In this document: positions 8,422 through 16,424 of the stretch, piece by piece
How the letters are laid out: each line of letters begins with the position of its first letter
Position numbering within the stretch: the first letter of the stretch is position 1
DNA from: Caulobacter segnis
Lineage (GTDB): Bacteria > Pseudomonadota > Alphaproteobacteria > Caulobacterales > Caulobacteraceae
Reading direction: 5' to 3'
Length of the DNA: 64,000 nucleotides
Assembly: GCF_029543125.1 (NCBI RefSeq)
Contig: NZ_JARQWW010000002.1
Span: forward strand, 496,001-560,000
Notes under the pieces: generated by a model
The model's database searches: none
What the model was told of the DNA's origin: nothing
The model's input: only the letters and a program-made list of their open reading frames with translations
Made by a program: the position numbers and the translations under genes

Positions 8422-9417
8422 TTATCCCCTCTCCTTGACCACCGGCGCCGCGCGCAGCCACGCCAGCGGATTGAGGCTCATGGCCGCCGCGATCCGCGCC
8501 GAGTTTACCGTCCGCGTCGCCTGCACGACCCGCCGACGCGCCAGCGCTTCGCCCAAACCCTTAAGTCCATCGCCAAGCCCGCGGAGCGCCGGCTTCGTCT
8601 CCCCTCGCGCCACATGCCGCGCCATCAGCAGGGCGGTGAAGGCGATGTGCGGGATGATGGTCAGCGCCAGCAGAAGCGGCGGGGTGTTCTGGACATAGGC
8701 CCAAAGGCGGTTGCGCGCCCCGTGATAGAGGGCGAAGGCCGAACGCGGTCCGGCGTTGCTCGCCGACCCCGTATGGCGAACCACCGCGTCCGGAACCAGG
8801 CGCGTCGCCTCGCCGATCAGCCGCAGGCGGTAGCCCAGGTCCACATCCTCGCAGTAACAGAAGAACCGCTCGTCGAAGCCGCCGAGGCTGGCGAACAGGT
8901 CCCGGTCGATCATCATCGCCGCCCCGCAGGCGGAGAACACCTCGCCCGCCGGTCCGCCTGCGTCCTTTGCGCCATAGCCGCCCCGGAACGGCACGCCGAC
9001 CACGGACATCACATCGCCCAGGCCGTCCAGGCGCGAGGGGTCCTCGTCCATCAGCTGGCGGGCGGTGAAGCAGCGCACCTCCGGATAGGCCCGCGCCGCC
9101 GTCATGAAGGCGGCGAGCCAGCCGGCCTCAGCATAGGCATCCGGATTGAGCAGCACGATCCAGCGCCCCCGGGCCACCCGGGCGGCGGCGTTGTTGCCCC
9201 CCGCGAAGCCGAGGTTTCGGTCGGCGCGGATGACCCGCACACCCGCCCGCGCCTGCGCGATGGCGGCCCCGTCGTCGCTGGACGCGTTGTCGAGCACGAT
9301 GGTCTCGAAGTCGCGGAAGGTCTGCGCATCGAGGCTGTCGAGACAGCGCGCGAGGGTCGGCGCGCTCTGATAAGCGACGGTCAGGACGCTGACGGCGGGG
9401 TGGGAGGCGCTGGTCAC
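8422..9417 (-). CDS. Family 2 glycosyltransferase (rhamnosyl-type)
   Basis: A 331-residue GT-A fold transferase. The N-terminal block SVLTVAYQSAPTLARCLDSL, the nucleotide-binding VLDNASSDDG near residue 42, GGNNAAARVARG and a DXD-like LLNPDAY are all present. The acceptor-side block FDERFFCYCEDVDLGYRL near residue 180 carries the conserved ED. This pattern matches dTDP-rhamnosyl or similar O-antigen and cell-surface glycan transferases. A C-terminal hydrophobic/amphipathic segment (LLLALTIIPHIAFTALL) suggests membrane association. It is divergent from a GT4-type gene 72 bp away, so both probably act on surface polysaccharide. Confidence 0.9.
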   Translation of the reverse strand: MTSASHPAVSVLTVAYQSAPTLARCLDSLDAQTFRDFETIVLDNASSDDGAAIAQARAGVRVIRADRNLGFAGGNNAAARVARGRWIVLLNPDAYAEAGWLAAFMTAARAYPEVRCFTARQLMDEDPSRLDGLGDVMSVVGVPFRGGYGAKDAGGPAGEVFSACGAAMMIDRDLFASLGGFDERFFCYCEDVDLGYRLRLIGEATRLVPDAVVRHTGSASNAGPRSAFALYHGARNRLWAYVQNTPPLLLALTIIPHIAFTALLMARHVARGETKPALRGLGDGLKGLGEALARRRVVQATRTVNSARIAAAMSLNPLAWLRAAPVVKERG

Positions 9418-9489
9418 AGCCGGCTCTTAGCACGAGGCGCGGGGGCGCGTGGACACCGCATGCATCGGCGGTTTATCAGGTTGAAGCCC

Positions 9490-10725
9490 ATGAGCGCCCC
9501 CGACACCGCCCTCACCCGCCTTCGCGCGCTGCGCCGCCGTCTGGCCCCAGGCCTGAGCGGACCGATCGGCAAGATGCTGCCGCCGGCGTTCGGATTCATC
9601 GCCGGCCTGAGGCACAAGGCTGGCGGCCTGCCGCCGTCGGGGCCGATCATCGTGGCTGGCTTCCACGGCTCGGTGCTCGGGATCGGCGAGGCGGCGCGCA
9701 GCCTGTCGGCCACCCTGCGCTCGGCCGGTTTCGAGGTGATCGACTGGGACGTCAGCGCCCTGTTCGGCCACGAGCGCCGCATCCAGGCCGGCGATCCGGC
9801 GGCGCCGTCGCCCGGCGCGGGCACGCTGATCGCGCACATGAACCCGCCGGAGCTGCTGCAGCTCATCGCTCTCCACGGCGGCGACGCCCTCAAGGGCCGT
9901 CGGGCGATCGGCTACTGGGCCTGGGAGCTGGAGCACCTGCCCCGCGCCTGGAAGCCCGCCTTCCGCCACGTGGACGAGGTCTGGGCGCCGTCGCGCTTCA
10001 CCGCCGAGGCGGTGGAGGAAGTCGCGCCCCGAGGCATGACCATCCGCGTCCTGCCGCATCCCCTCGCGCCCACCGACCTGGCGCCCGACCGGGCGCGGTT
10101 CGAGCTGCCCGACGACGCGGTCGTGGTGCTGTCTGCCTTCGACCTGCGCTCAACCCTTGCCCGCAAGAACCCGCTGGCCGCCATCGCGGCGTTCAAGCGC
10201 GCCACCGGCCGCACGTTGTCCAAGGCGCTGCTGGTGCTCAAGACCGTAGGGGCTGACGCCGCCTCGCCGCTGCTGGCCCAGATCAACGCAGCCATAGGCG
10301 ACGCGCCCAACATCCGCCTGTTCAACGGGGTGCTGTCGCCCGAAGACCGCGACCGCCTGGTGGCCAGCGCCGACATCATCCTGTCCCTCCACCGTTCGGA
10401 GGGTTTTGGCCTGTGGCTGGCCGAGGGGATGCTGGCCGGCAAGCCCGTGGTGGCCACGGCCTGGTCGGGAAACATGGACTTCATGGCCCCGAAGGCCGCC
10501 GCACTGATCCCGGCGCGGCTGGTGGCCGTGGATGACCGCCAGGGCATGTACGCCGGCGGCCGATGGGCGGAGGCCGATCTCGACTCCGCCGAAGCCCGCT
10601 TGGCGGAGCTGATCGACGACGCAGCAGCCCGCAGGACCATGGGCGCCGCCGCCAAGGCTCACGCCGCCAAGGCGCTGGATCCCGCTCGCTGGGCCGCGAC
10701 GCTCAACACCTGGCTGACGCCGTGA
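9490..10725 (+). CDS. GT4-type glycosyltransferase
   Basis: A 411-residue protein with a GT-B fold. The N-terminal half carries a glycine-rich acceptor-loop region (VAGFHGSVLGIGEAARSL). The C-terminal half has the GT4 nucleotide-sugar site: LHRSEGFGLWLAEGMLAGKPVVAT, with the EX7E-like E-G-F-G-L-x-x-x-E pattern near residue 300. The ATG at 9490 is used; an in-frame upstream extension of about 290 codons is non-conserved and antisense to the neighbouring GT2 gene. It is followed by a YitT-family gene overlapping by GTGA, so the two are translationally coupled. Confidence 0.88.
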   Translation: MSAPDTALTRLRALRRRLAPGLSGPIGKMLPPAFGFIAGLRHKAGGLPPSGPIIVAGFHGSVLGIGEAARSLSATLRSAGFEVIDWDVSALFGHERRIQAGDPAAPSPGAGTLIAHMNPPELLQLIALHGGDALKGRRAIGYWAWELEHLPRAWKPAFRHVDEVWAPSRFTAEAVEEVAPRGMTIRVLPHPLAPTDLAPDRARFELPDDAVVVLSAFDLRSTLARKNPLAAIAAFKRATGRTLSKALLVLKTVGADAASPLLAQINAAIGDAPNIRLFNGVLSPEDRDRLVASADIILSLHRSEGFGLWLAEGMLAGKPVVATAWSGNMDFMAPKAAALIPARLVAVDDRQGMYAGGRWAEADLDSAEARLAELIDDAAARRTMGAAAKAHAAKALDPARWAATLNTWLTP

Positions 10726-11321
10726 GCGCTCCACGTCACACCGCCTCCGAGGATATCCATTCGATCCTCATCGGCACGAGCTTCATCGCCGTGGGCATCG
10801 CCCTGCTGAAGGCGGCGGGGCTGGTGACCGGCGGCATCGCGGGCCTGGCTCTGATCGTTTCTTACGCCACGGGCTGGCAGGTGGGCCTGCTGTTCTTCGC
10901 GCTGAACATTCCGTTTTACGAACTGGCCCGCCGCACCATGGGCTGGACCTTCACCCTGAAGACCCTGGCGACCAACGCCCTGCTGGCCGCCTTCACCGCG
11001 GTGCTGCCGCTGTGGCTGAAGCTCGATTGGGTCGATCCGGTGTTCTCGGCCCTGTTCGGCGGCACCATCATCGGCATGGGCGTTCTCGCCTTGGCCCGTC
11101 ATCGCTCCAGCGTCGGGGGCATCGGCGTCCTGGCCATGTACATGCAGGAAAAGCGCGGCGTCAGCGCCGGTCGGGTCCAGCTGACCGCCGACATCCTGAT
11201 CATCGCCGCGGCTTTCACGGTGATCGATTTTGGCAGGCTGGCTCTGTCGCTGCTCAGCGCCGCGGCGCTCAGTCTGGTGATCATCGTGAACCACCGCCCC
11301 GGCAGATATGCCGGCTACTAG
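10722..11321 (+). CDS. YitT family inner-membrane protein, GTG start
   Basis: A 199-residue polytopic protein with about five to six hydrophobic helices (for example ILIGTSFIAVGIALLKAAGL, GLLFFALNIPFYELA, LLAAFTAVLPLWL, GGTIIGMGVLALA and LIIAAAFTVIDFGRLAL). The GLVTGGIAGLALI and GTIIGMGVLALARHRSSVGGI blocks match the YitT/DUF161 family. The GTG at 10722 overlaps the TGA of the upstream glycosyltransferase, indicating translational coupling. The family has no established function. The pairing with a glycosyltransferase may reflect an envelope role, which is inference. Confidence 0.85.
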   Translation: MSAPRHTASEDIHSILIGTSFIAVGIALLKAAGLVTGGIAGLALIVSYATGWQVGLLFFALNIPFYELARRTMGWTFTLKTLATNALLAAFTAVLPLWLKLDWVDPVFSALFGGTIIGMGVLALARHRSSVGGIGVLAMYMQEKRGVSAGRVQLTADILIIAAAFTVIDFGRLALSLLSAAALSLVIIVNHRPGRYAGY

Positions 11322-11329
11322 CGGCCCCA

Positions 11330-11447
11330 TGATCGATAAACACATCGGATATCGATCATATTTTTCCCAATTTTTGATCGATAAGATTGGACTTTATCGA
11401 TCACATTCATCAGATTTTTGATCGATAAGATTTCCGGATATCGATCA
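11330..11447 (+). promoter_or_regulatory. Three tandem dyads (TGATCGATAA - 9 bp - TTATCGATCA) upstream of the fic gene
   Basis: Three copies of the same inverted repeat occupy 11330-11358, 11375-11403 and 11419-11447. In each, the half-sites start 19 bases apart. Copies are spaced 45 and 44 bases apart, about four helical turns. The spacers (starting at 11340, 11385 and 11429) differ completely while the half-sites are conserved; copies 1 and 3 have ATATCGATCA as right half. The last half-site reaches the first base of the fic ATG. This is the arrangement of a cooperative multi-site operator. The natural candidate regulator is the Fic protein's own C-terminal winged-helix domain. Confidence 0.8.
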
Positions 11448-12601
11448 TGACCTGGAATTGGCAGCAACCGGAATGGCCCACCTTCACTTGGGACGCCAGT
11501 GCGCTGCTCAGGGCGGAAACCCAGTTTGTCGCCCATGCCGGCGTTCAGATCGGCGTCTCCAAGCACCTGAGCGCTCAGCACCTGTCTGAAATCCGCGTCG
11601 AGCTCATAAGCGAAGAGGCGACGGACACCTCGGCGATCGAAGGCGAGGCTCTTGATCGCGACAGTGTGCAGTCCTCAATCCGAAAACACCTCGGACTGAC
11701 CACCGATAGACGCCGGGCGTCTCCGGCCGAGGCCGGCATTGCCGAGATGACGGTCGAACTCTTCGAGCAGGCAAATCAGCCTCTGACCGAGGAGGTTCTC
11801 TTCCGCTGGCATCGGTGGGTCATGAACGGTCGATCCGATCTGGCCGATGTCGGACGCTACCGTACCCACGCCGAGCCGATGCAGATCGTTTCAGGCTATG
11901 TGCACGCGCCCAAGGTTCACTTTGAAGCGCCGCCCTCGGCATCGCTGGAACGCGAGATGGATTTGTTTTGGGCCTGGCTCGAGCAAACCTCTCCGGACTC
12001 ACCCGGCCGGCTGCCTCCCTTGGCGCGGGCGGGGATCGCCCATCTCTGGTTTGAAAGCATCCATCCGTTTGAGGACGGCAACGGCCGCATCGGCCGGGCC
12101 ATCAGCGAAAAGCTGCTTGCTCAGGGACTGCCAACGCCTGTCGTAACCGGCATGTCCAGCACGCTGCTGCGACATCGTAAGGCGTACTACCGCGAACTGG
12201 AGCGAGCGCATCGCCATCTTGAGATCACCGATTGGCTGCTTTGGTTCGCCGCCAAGGCCCTGGAGGCCCAACAACAGACGCTTGTTCAGATCGAGTTTGT
12301 TCTTGCAAAGGCGCGACTGATGGAAAGCGTCCGCAGCTCCATCAACGAGCGTCAGGAAAAGGTGCTTCTACGTCTCTTCGCCGCGGGCCCTGAGGGCTTC
12401 AAGGGGGGACTCAGCGCGGCAAACTACATGTCGATCGCTCACACCCCTCCCGCCACCACAACGCGCGATCTTGCCGCTCTTGTGGAAACGGGCGCGTTGA
12501 CCAGGACGGGGGCCGGAAAATCCACGCGTTATCACCTTCCGATCGACGTCGCGCCGGTCCATGCCATTGAGCCGAAGGATGTTGCGCCAACCAGTCGCTA
12601 G
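11447..12601 (+). CDS. Fic family protein with N-terminal inhibitory helix and C-terminal winged helix
   Basis: A 384-residue protein. Residues 1-80 match the DUF4172-like N-terminus, including an inhibitory motif of the form (S/T)xxxE(G/N): Thr61 to Glu65-Gly66. The core Fic motif HPFEDGNGR is at 206-214, with catalytic His206 and the phosphate-binding GNGR intact, so AMP transfer should be possible. The C-terminal ~80 residues read as a winged-helix domain (EKVLLRLFAAGPEGFKGGLSAANYMSIAHTPPATTTRDLAALVETGAL). Such proteins can AMPylate targets and may also bind DNA. The 125-bp upstream region consists of three identical dyads. Composition is visibly less GC-rich than its neighbours, suggesting acquisition. 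It stands alone, without a Fic-associated antitoxin gene. Confidence 0.93.
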   Translation: MTWNWQQPEWPTFTWDASALLRAETQFVAHAGVQIGVSKHLSAQHLSEIRVELISEEATDTSAIEGEALDRDSVQSSIRKHLGLTTDRRRASPAEAGIAEMTVELFEQANQPLTEEVLFRWHRWVMNGRSDLADVGRYRTHAEPMQIVSGYVHAPKVHFEAPPSASLEREMDLFWAWLEQTSPDSPGRLPPLARAGIAHLWFESIHPFEDGNGRIGRAISEKLLAQGLPTPVVTGMSSTLLRHRKAYYRELERAHRHLEITDWLLWFAAKALEAQQQTLVQIEFVLAKARLMESVRSSINERQEKVLLRLFAAGPEGFKGGLSAANYMSIAHTPPATTTRDLAALVETGALTRTGAGKSTRYHLPIDVAPVHAIEPKDVAPTSR

Positions 12602-12668
12602 TGGCGAGCAGGCAGCATTCACCGCAGATTATGCGGCGAATAGGCCCGATAATCGCCGCAACCCCGCT

Positions 12669-13109
12669 TCAGCTGCGCGACAGATCGTCGATCATCTCAC
12701 CCCGGCTGGCGGCGATGCCATATTGCAAACTACGAGCGATCATATTGGCTCGAGCAACCACCAGCGCCGCGGCCTCGGATGGCCAAAGCTCCCCCGCGGT
12801 TTCGGTGAAGATCTCCAGCCAGCGGACAAAGTGTCCGCCTTCGATCCTCGGCAAGGCCGCATGGACCGGCATGGGCGCGCCCTTGTAGCGTCCGGTGGTC
12901 AGCAGGACCGACGACCAGAAGTCGCATAGCTTGGCCAGATGTTTGTCCCAGTGATCACCGATGGCCGCATCGAAGATCGGCCCCAGCTGCGGATCGCGCC
13001 GCACCTTGGCGTAGAAGGCGTGGACCAGCTCATGGATCATCGGCTCGGTGACGCCGACGGCGGCGCCCGGCGACAGCAGATGACGGTTCTGGCGACGCTC
13101 CTGATGCAT
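12669..13109 (-). CDS. Group III truncated hemoglobin-like protein
   Basis: A 146-residue all-helical globin. TEPMIHELVHAFYAKVRRDPQLGPIF is the group III (TrbC/P-type) signature, followed by HLAKLCDFWSSVLLTTGRYKGAPMPVHAAL with the proximal-region histidine. Group III globins bind heme and handle O2, NO or peroxide. The reading frame stays open to 13229 and overlaps the upstream hydrolase gene; the ATG at 13109 leaves about 20 residues before the globin core and is the most credible start, though a TTG near 13160 is possible. It lies 61 bases after the CocE-type gene on the same strand, possibly one transcript. Confidence 0.87.
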   Translation of the reverse strand: MHQERRQNRHLLSPGAAVGVTEPMIHELVHAFYAKVRRDPQLGPIFDAAIGDHWDKHLAKLCDFWSSVLLTTGRYKGAPMPVHAALPRIEGGHFVRWLEIFTETAGELWPSEAAALVVARANMIARSLQYGIAASRGEMIDDLSRS

Positions 13110-13170
13110 GGCCTCATCGTAGGCCCGCCCGTCCGATGGCGGCTTGATCCGGATCAATTCCCCGCAGGCC

Positions 13171-14961
13171 TCACTGTCCCCAGGGCAGGCTGAGCACACT
13201 AGCGCCCGAGCCCACCGAAATCGACACATTGGCCACGCGGCTGTCGGTGACCAGCTCGTCCGCCACGGTCTTGCCTGAGTTGCGGTTGCGCTCCACGTGC
13301 AGGCCCGCGCCCAGCGGCACGATCACAAGGCGCACCACGCTGCCCGCCTGGATCCGGCGGGAGATGAAGGGGAACCAGTCGAAGCTGTAGCGTTCGACCT
13401 TGCCCGGCGTGACCAGCTTGGCGACGCGGGTGGATTCGCGATAGCGGGCGCGGATCCAGTCCTGGGCCAGAAAGATCGCCGAACCGTCGGGCCGCACCTC
13501 ATAGAGCACCGCCCGCACGTCTGTGTCCGGCACGTCCAGCGCCATGTCGATCTTCAGCTTGGGAATGCCCACCAGATCGGCGTCGCCCGCCAGGGGGGCG
13601 GTGTCGTAGACAAGGCCGTCGCCCTTCAGCCGGCGCATCATGGCGGTGTTCAGCAGATAGTCGGGCGAAACCATCACATCACCCTCGAAGCCCTCATTAT
13701 GAGCCGGCAGCGACGGGTCATAGACGTAGGCGTCGGGGCGCTCGCGGCCCGCCGTGGCGGTGAGCAGGCCGCGCTCGGCGATCGAGCCCGCGCCGGACTT
13801 CGGCGAGGACAGGCTCAGCTCCTGCGTACGCGCCGTGGCGGCCGCGATGCTGGGCGCCGAGCGCCATTCATTGGGGCCGAGCAGATAGTAGGTGACCTTG
13901 TCCTTCAGGAAGGCCGGGACCGGTCCGCCCTTCATCACATGGTCGTACCACGCCACATGCAGCGCCTTCACGTCGAGGACCGCCGCGGGGCCCAGGTCCA
14001 GCCCGCCCACATGCTGCTTGGGGACGCGCGAGCCCGGATGATCCCAGGGGCCGATCACCAGATAGCTGCCTTGCGCCACCTCCTGCGAGGCGACGTTCAG
14101 ATGGTTCTGCCGAAAGATGATCGCCCCGGTGTTCGACGCCTCGAACTGTCCTGCGATGGACAGGGTCGGCATCTTGATCAGGGGATAGCGGTCCGGCGCG
14201 ACGCTCGCACCGTCCCAGAACGCGTCCATTTCCGGATGGCGCATCCACTCCTGCCAGATCGGGCTGGCATAGCCCGACAGCTTGTCGAAGTCGCGCAGGG
14301 GAACCAGTCCCTTGGCCATCTCGGTGTAGAGACCCAGCCAATAGGCCTTGTCGCCGGAGCCGTTGGCGTTGGCCGTGTTGCCCATGACGTTGACCACCCA
14401 GTTGTGGTCGAACGGCCGCATCACATTGCTCTGGGTCTTGCCGATGTTGATGCCGACGAAGCCGGGCGAGGCCGGCACGATGGTCTTCAGGCCCTCGGGC
14501 TGTTCGCCGGCGATCATCCACTGGTTCTTGCCGCCGTAGGAGCCGCCCCACATGGCCACCTGACCGTCGGCCCAGGGCTGCTTGGCCAACCACTCCACGG
14601 CGTCGAAGCCATCGACGCCGTCACCGCTCCAGGGCACGAACTCGCCCCCCGAATTGCCGCGCCCGCGACTGTCGACGCTGGCGAAGACGTAGCCCGCCTT
14701 GGCGAAATAGGCGGCGACATCCATGAAGCGGTCGGCCACATAGGGTGTCAGGGTGAAGATCACCGGATGCTTGCCGCCGCCCACCGGGCGGACGATCGTC
14801 GCGTCCAGGGTCACGCCGTCCCGCATGGGAATTTTGACCGCCCACTCGATTTCGTAGGGCTTGGCGCTGGTCGTTGCGGCGGGCGCGAGAGGCTGTGCGG
14901 CCGCGGAGAATGCGGCGCCGAACGACAAGGCGGCGGCGAGCAGCAGACCAACAGGCTTCAT
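13171..14961 (-). CDS. Exported CocE/NonD family hydrolase (X-Pro dipeptidyl-peptidase S15-like)
   Basis: A 596-residue protein with a Sec signal peptide (LLAAALSFGAAFSAAAQ). The alpha/beta hydrolase domain opens with IPMRDGVTLDATIVRP. The nucleophile elbow is MWGGSYGGKNQW (Ser near residue 147), and the acid/histidine region WDHPGSRVPKQH is near residue 310. The C-terminal half is the jelly-roll domain typical of X-Pro peptidases and cocaine esterases (DVRAVLYEVRPDGSAIFLAQDWIRARYRES). It acts on acyl-peptidyl or ester substrates outside the cytoplasm. An AGGGGGAAGAT ribosome site precedes the ATG at 14961. Confidence 0.9.
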   Translation of the reverse strand: MKPVGLLLAAALSFGAAFSAAAQPLAPAATTSAKPYEIEWAVKIPMRDGVTLDATIVRPVGGGKHPVIFTLTPYVADRFMDVAAYFAKAGYVFASVDSRGRGNSGGEFVPWSGDGVDGFDAVEWLAKQPWADGQVAMWGGSYGGKNQWMIAGEQPEGLKTIVPASPGFVGINIGKTQSNVMRPFDHNWVVNVMGNTANANGSGDKAYWLGLYTEMAKGLVPLRDFDKLSGYASPIWQEWMRHPEMDAFWDGASVAPDRYPLIKMPTLSIAGQFEASNTGAIIFRQNHLNVASQEVAQGSYLVIGPWDHPGSRVPKQHVGGLDLGPAAVLDVKALHVAWYDHVMKGGPVPAFLKDKVTYYLLGPNEWRSAPSIAAATARTQELSLSSPKSGAGSIAERGLLTATAGRERPDAYVYDPSLPAHNEGFEGDVMVSPDYLLNTAMMRRLKGDGLVYDTAPLAGDADLVGIPKLKIDMALDVPDTDVRAVLYEVRPDGSAIFLAQDWIRARYRESTRVAKLVTPGKVERYSFDWFPFISRRIQAGSVVRLVIVPLGAGLHVERNRNSGKTVADELVTDSRVANVSISVGSGASVLSLPWGQ

Positions 14962-15116
14962 ATCTTCCCCCTGGAGACAACGGTGTCGTTCATGGCCCGG
15001 CTGGGGGCCATGTTGAACCTTCCATTGTTCTAGACGGGACGGTGAGACCGCGCCTCACCCCCTGCAGCTCAGATTTTCGGCGCCCTTCTGTGCAATTGCA
15101 CTTTGCGGGCGGCCGC

Positions 15117-15473
15117 TCAGCCCACCGTGAACTTGAAGTGCTGGCTGGGGCCGTGGTCGAACAGGGTGACCTCGCCGCCCTTCACCTTGGCCTCGAAATG
15201 CGTGCCGTCGCCGTGGTGATAGCCGGTGACCGTGTCGCCGACGCGGGTGAAGGCGATGTGGGCGGCGTCCCCGTGATGATAGACGCCGTTGGGCAGCGCA
15301 CCGGCCACATGGCAGTCGCGACCATGGTCATAGGCCTCGACCATGTCACCTTCCGCCTTGGCGCTGATGCGCACATTGCCCGTCCGGCTATGGTCCAGGA
15401 CGTTGGTGTAGGCGCGGCTGTTCACCAGGGCGGCGGCGATGGCGGCGACGACGGGGCGGGCGTGGACGTTCAT
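15117..15473 (-). CDS. Small protein with repeated His-Gly beta units
   Basis: A 118-residue protein with no domain I recognise. From residue 25 it is built of about five similar segments of 17-22 residues, each with an aromatic-x-His-(Gly/Ser) core: LDHS, YDHG, YHHG, YHHG and FDHG. Alternating beta-like stretches (HIAFTRVGDTVTGY, HFEAKVKGGEVTLF) separate them. The N-terminus is hydrophobic but has no clear cleavage site. The regular histidines could bind metal or ligand, which is inference. Its start lies 6 bases from the queG-derived repeat copy at 15479, so its upstream region was remodelled by that event. Confidence 0.65.
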   Translation of the reverse strand: MNVHARPVVAAIAAALVNSRAYTNVLDHSRTGNVRISAKAEGDMVEAYDHGRDCHVAGALPNGVYHHGDAAHIAFTRVGDTVTGYHHGDGTHFEAKVKGGEVTLFDHGPSQHFKFTVG

Positions 15474-15478
15474 GGGGC

Positions 15479-15532
15479 CTCAGCAAATGGTCAAGCTTGG
15501 ACGGAATGCGGCTGTGCCTGATCGGTTGCCGC
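15479..15532 (-). repeat. Displaced copy of the queG 3' end (left direct repeat of the cassette)
   Basis: These 54 bases match 17376-17429 at 49 positions by eye, in the same orientation. On the reverse strand they read as the last codons of QueG (ATDQAQPHSVQA-stop) plus 12 bases beyond the stop, but no queG body precedes them. The segment between the two copies is an accessory cassette. This is the footprint expected when an element inserts into a gene's 3' end and regenerates it. Confidence 0.75.
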
Positions 15533-15600
15533 GAGCCTTCGCTTCGGCGCGAAGAAGGCGGGGAAGGGCTTTTCCTGGCCGGACGGTCTGCGGGCCCGCC

Positions 15601-15837
15601 CTACCCCTTCAGTCGCACGCCTGCACCCCCTCGGTCATCTGGATCCTGAAAGATGACCCCCGCCTCTTCAAGCGCACGCCTTACCGCTTCGACATTGCCC
15701 GCCACACTGCGGCTCGGACCAAGTGAGCCTTCCATTCGAACAATGGTGGGTGTGGACAGCCCGGAGGCCGCGGCGAGTTGGGGCTGCGTCCATTCCAGAA
15801 GAGCCCGGGCCGCTTTGATCTGCTGGCCCGTCATCAT
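15601..15837 (-). CDS. XRE family transcriptional regulator
   Basis: A 78-residue protein that is almost wholly one helix-turn-helix of the XRE/Cro type: TGQQIKAARALLEWTQPQLAAASGLSTPTIVRMEGS. A short C-terminal helix follows, ending GVIFQDPDDRGGAGVRLKG, as in many small alphaproteobacterial XRE proteins. It is divergent from the three-gene operon starting at 15945, with a 107-bp spacer holding two AT-rich palindromes. It most likely represses that operon and itself. Confidence 0.88.
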   Translation of the reverse strand: MMTGQQIKAARALLEWTQPQLAAASGLSTPTIVRMEGSLGPSRSVAGNVEAVRRALEEAGVIFQDPDDRGGAGVRLKG

Positions 15838-15845
15838 AGCTGGTT

Positions 15846-15871
15846 TTGAATTTTATTCAAAAATTTTTGAA
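15846..15871. promoter_or_regulatory. Overlapping palindromes in the XRE/operon divergent promoter
   Basis: TTGAAT-TTT-ATTCAA (15846-15860) overlaps the perfect 16-bp palindrome TTCAAAAATTTTTGAA (15856-15871). They lie 9 bases upstream of the XRE start codon, within a markedly AT-rich patch of an otherwise GC-rich window. Position and symmetry suit a binding site for the XRE protein. Confidence 0.6.
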
Positions 15872-15944
15872 GTTTCATGTTGACCCGCCCGGCGCGCTCG
15901 TAGATGATCATAAAAATCAAATCGATGAGTAGTGAGCTGCGCTT

Positions 15945-16424
15945 ATGGAGTCACGTCAAAAGACGGGGCGCGACCCTGCGCGCCTGTCCAGAAGGTCAGT
16001 CCTTGGAGGGACGTCGGCTGTGCCAGTCTTGTCGCCCATCGCTATGGGCGAAGACTTCGGCCTGAAGGCCTGCGAAGCCTTCCTGGAAGCCGAGGCGGAG
16101 ACGTGGAGCCTCTATGGCTCGTGGAGCCGACTTGAAAGCCATCTGCACCGGACGATCGGCTGGATGGGCTTATCCGCTGAAGAGCGGCGGGCGCACCCCG
16201 CCGCGAAGAGGTTCGGGGAGATCGAGGCGCGACAAGGAATCGCGCAGGAGAAGGAACAGGCGGCGCTGGATGCCTTGCTCGCCACGCCGCCCACCACCCG
16301 GGCGGCGGCGATCGCCTCGCTGAGAGTCCTGCTGCGGCTCGTCACCAAGGACGACAACGAGGAAGCCAATCTCATTTTGCGCCGCGTCCTGGGCGTCCTG
16401 GCTCCAGGGGAGGCTGTGCAATGA
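15945..16424 (+). CDS. Unknown protein with Tat-like leader, first gene of the cassette operon
   Basis: A 159-residue protein of unknown function. The N-terminus has a twin-arginine pattern (SRRSVLGGTSAVPVLSPIAMG) that resembles a Tat signal, then an all-helical charged body (residues 35-155). It is a paralogue of the third gene of the operon (16837-17301): both have the SRR leader, a Trp/Tyr helix of the type WSLYGSWSRLESHL or WLYDAYPTLESKV, and a final repeat of the form RVLLRLVTKDDNEEANLILRRVLGVL. It overlaps the next gene by ATGA, so the two are translationally coupled. Confidence 0.65.
   Translation: MESRQKTGRDPARLSRRSVLGGTSAVPVLSPIAMGEDFGLKACEAFLEAEAETWSLYGSWSRLESHLHRTIGWMGLSAEERRAHPAAKRFGEIEARQGIAQEKEQAALDALLATPPTTRAAAIASLRVLLRLVTKDDNEEANLILRRVLGVLAPGEAVQ

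Noticed and set aside
8614..9489. N-terminal extension of the GT4 gene upstream of 9490.
   Set aside because: It lies antisense to the GT2 glycosyltransferase and shows no conserved residues; the domain starts after 9490.
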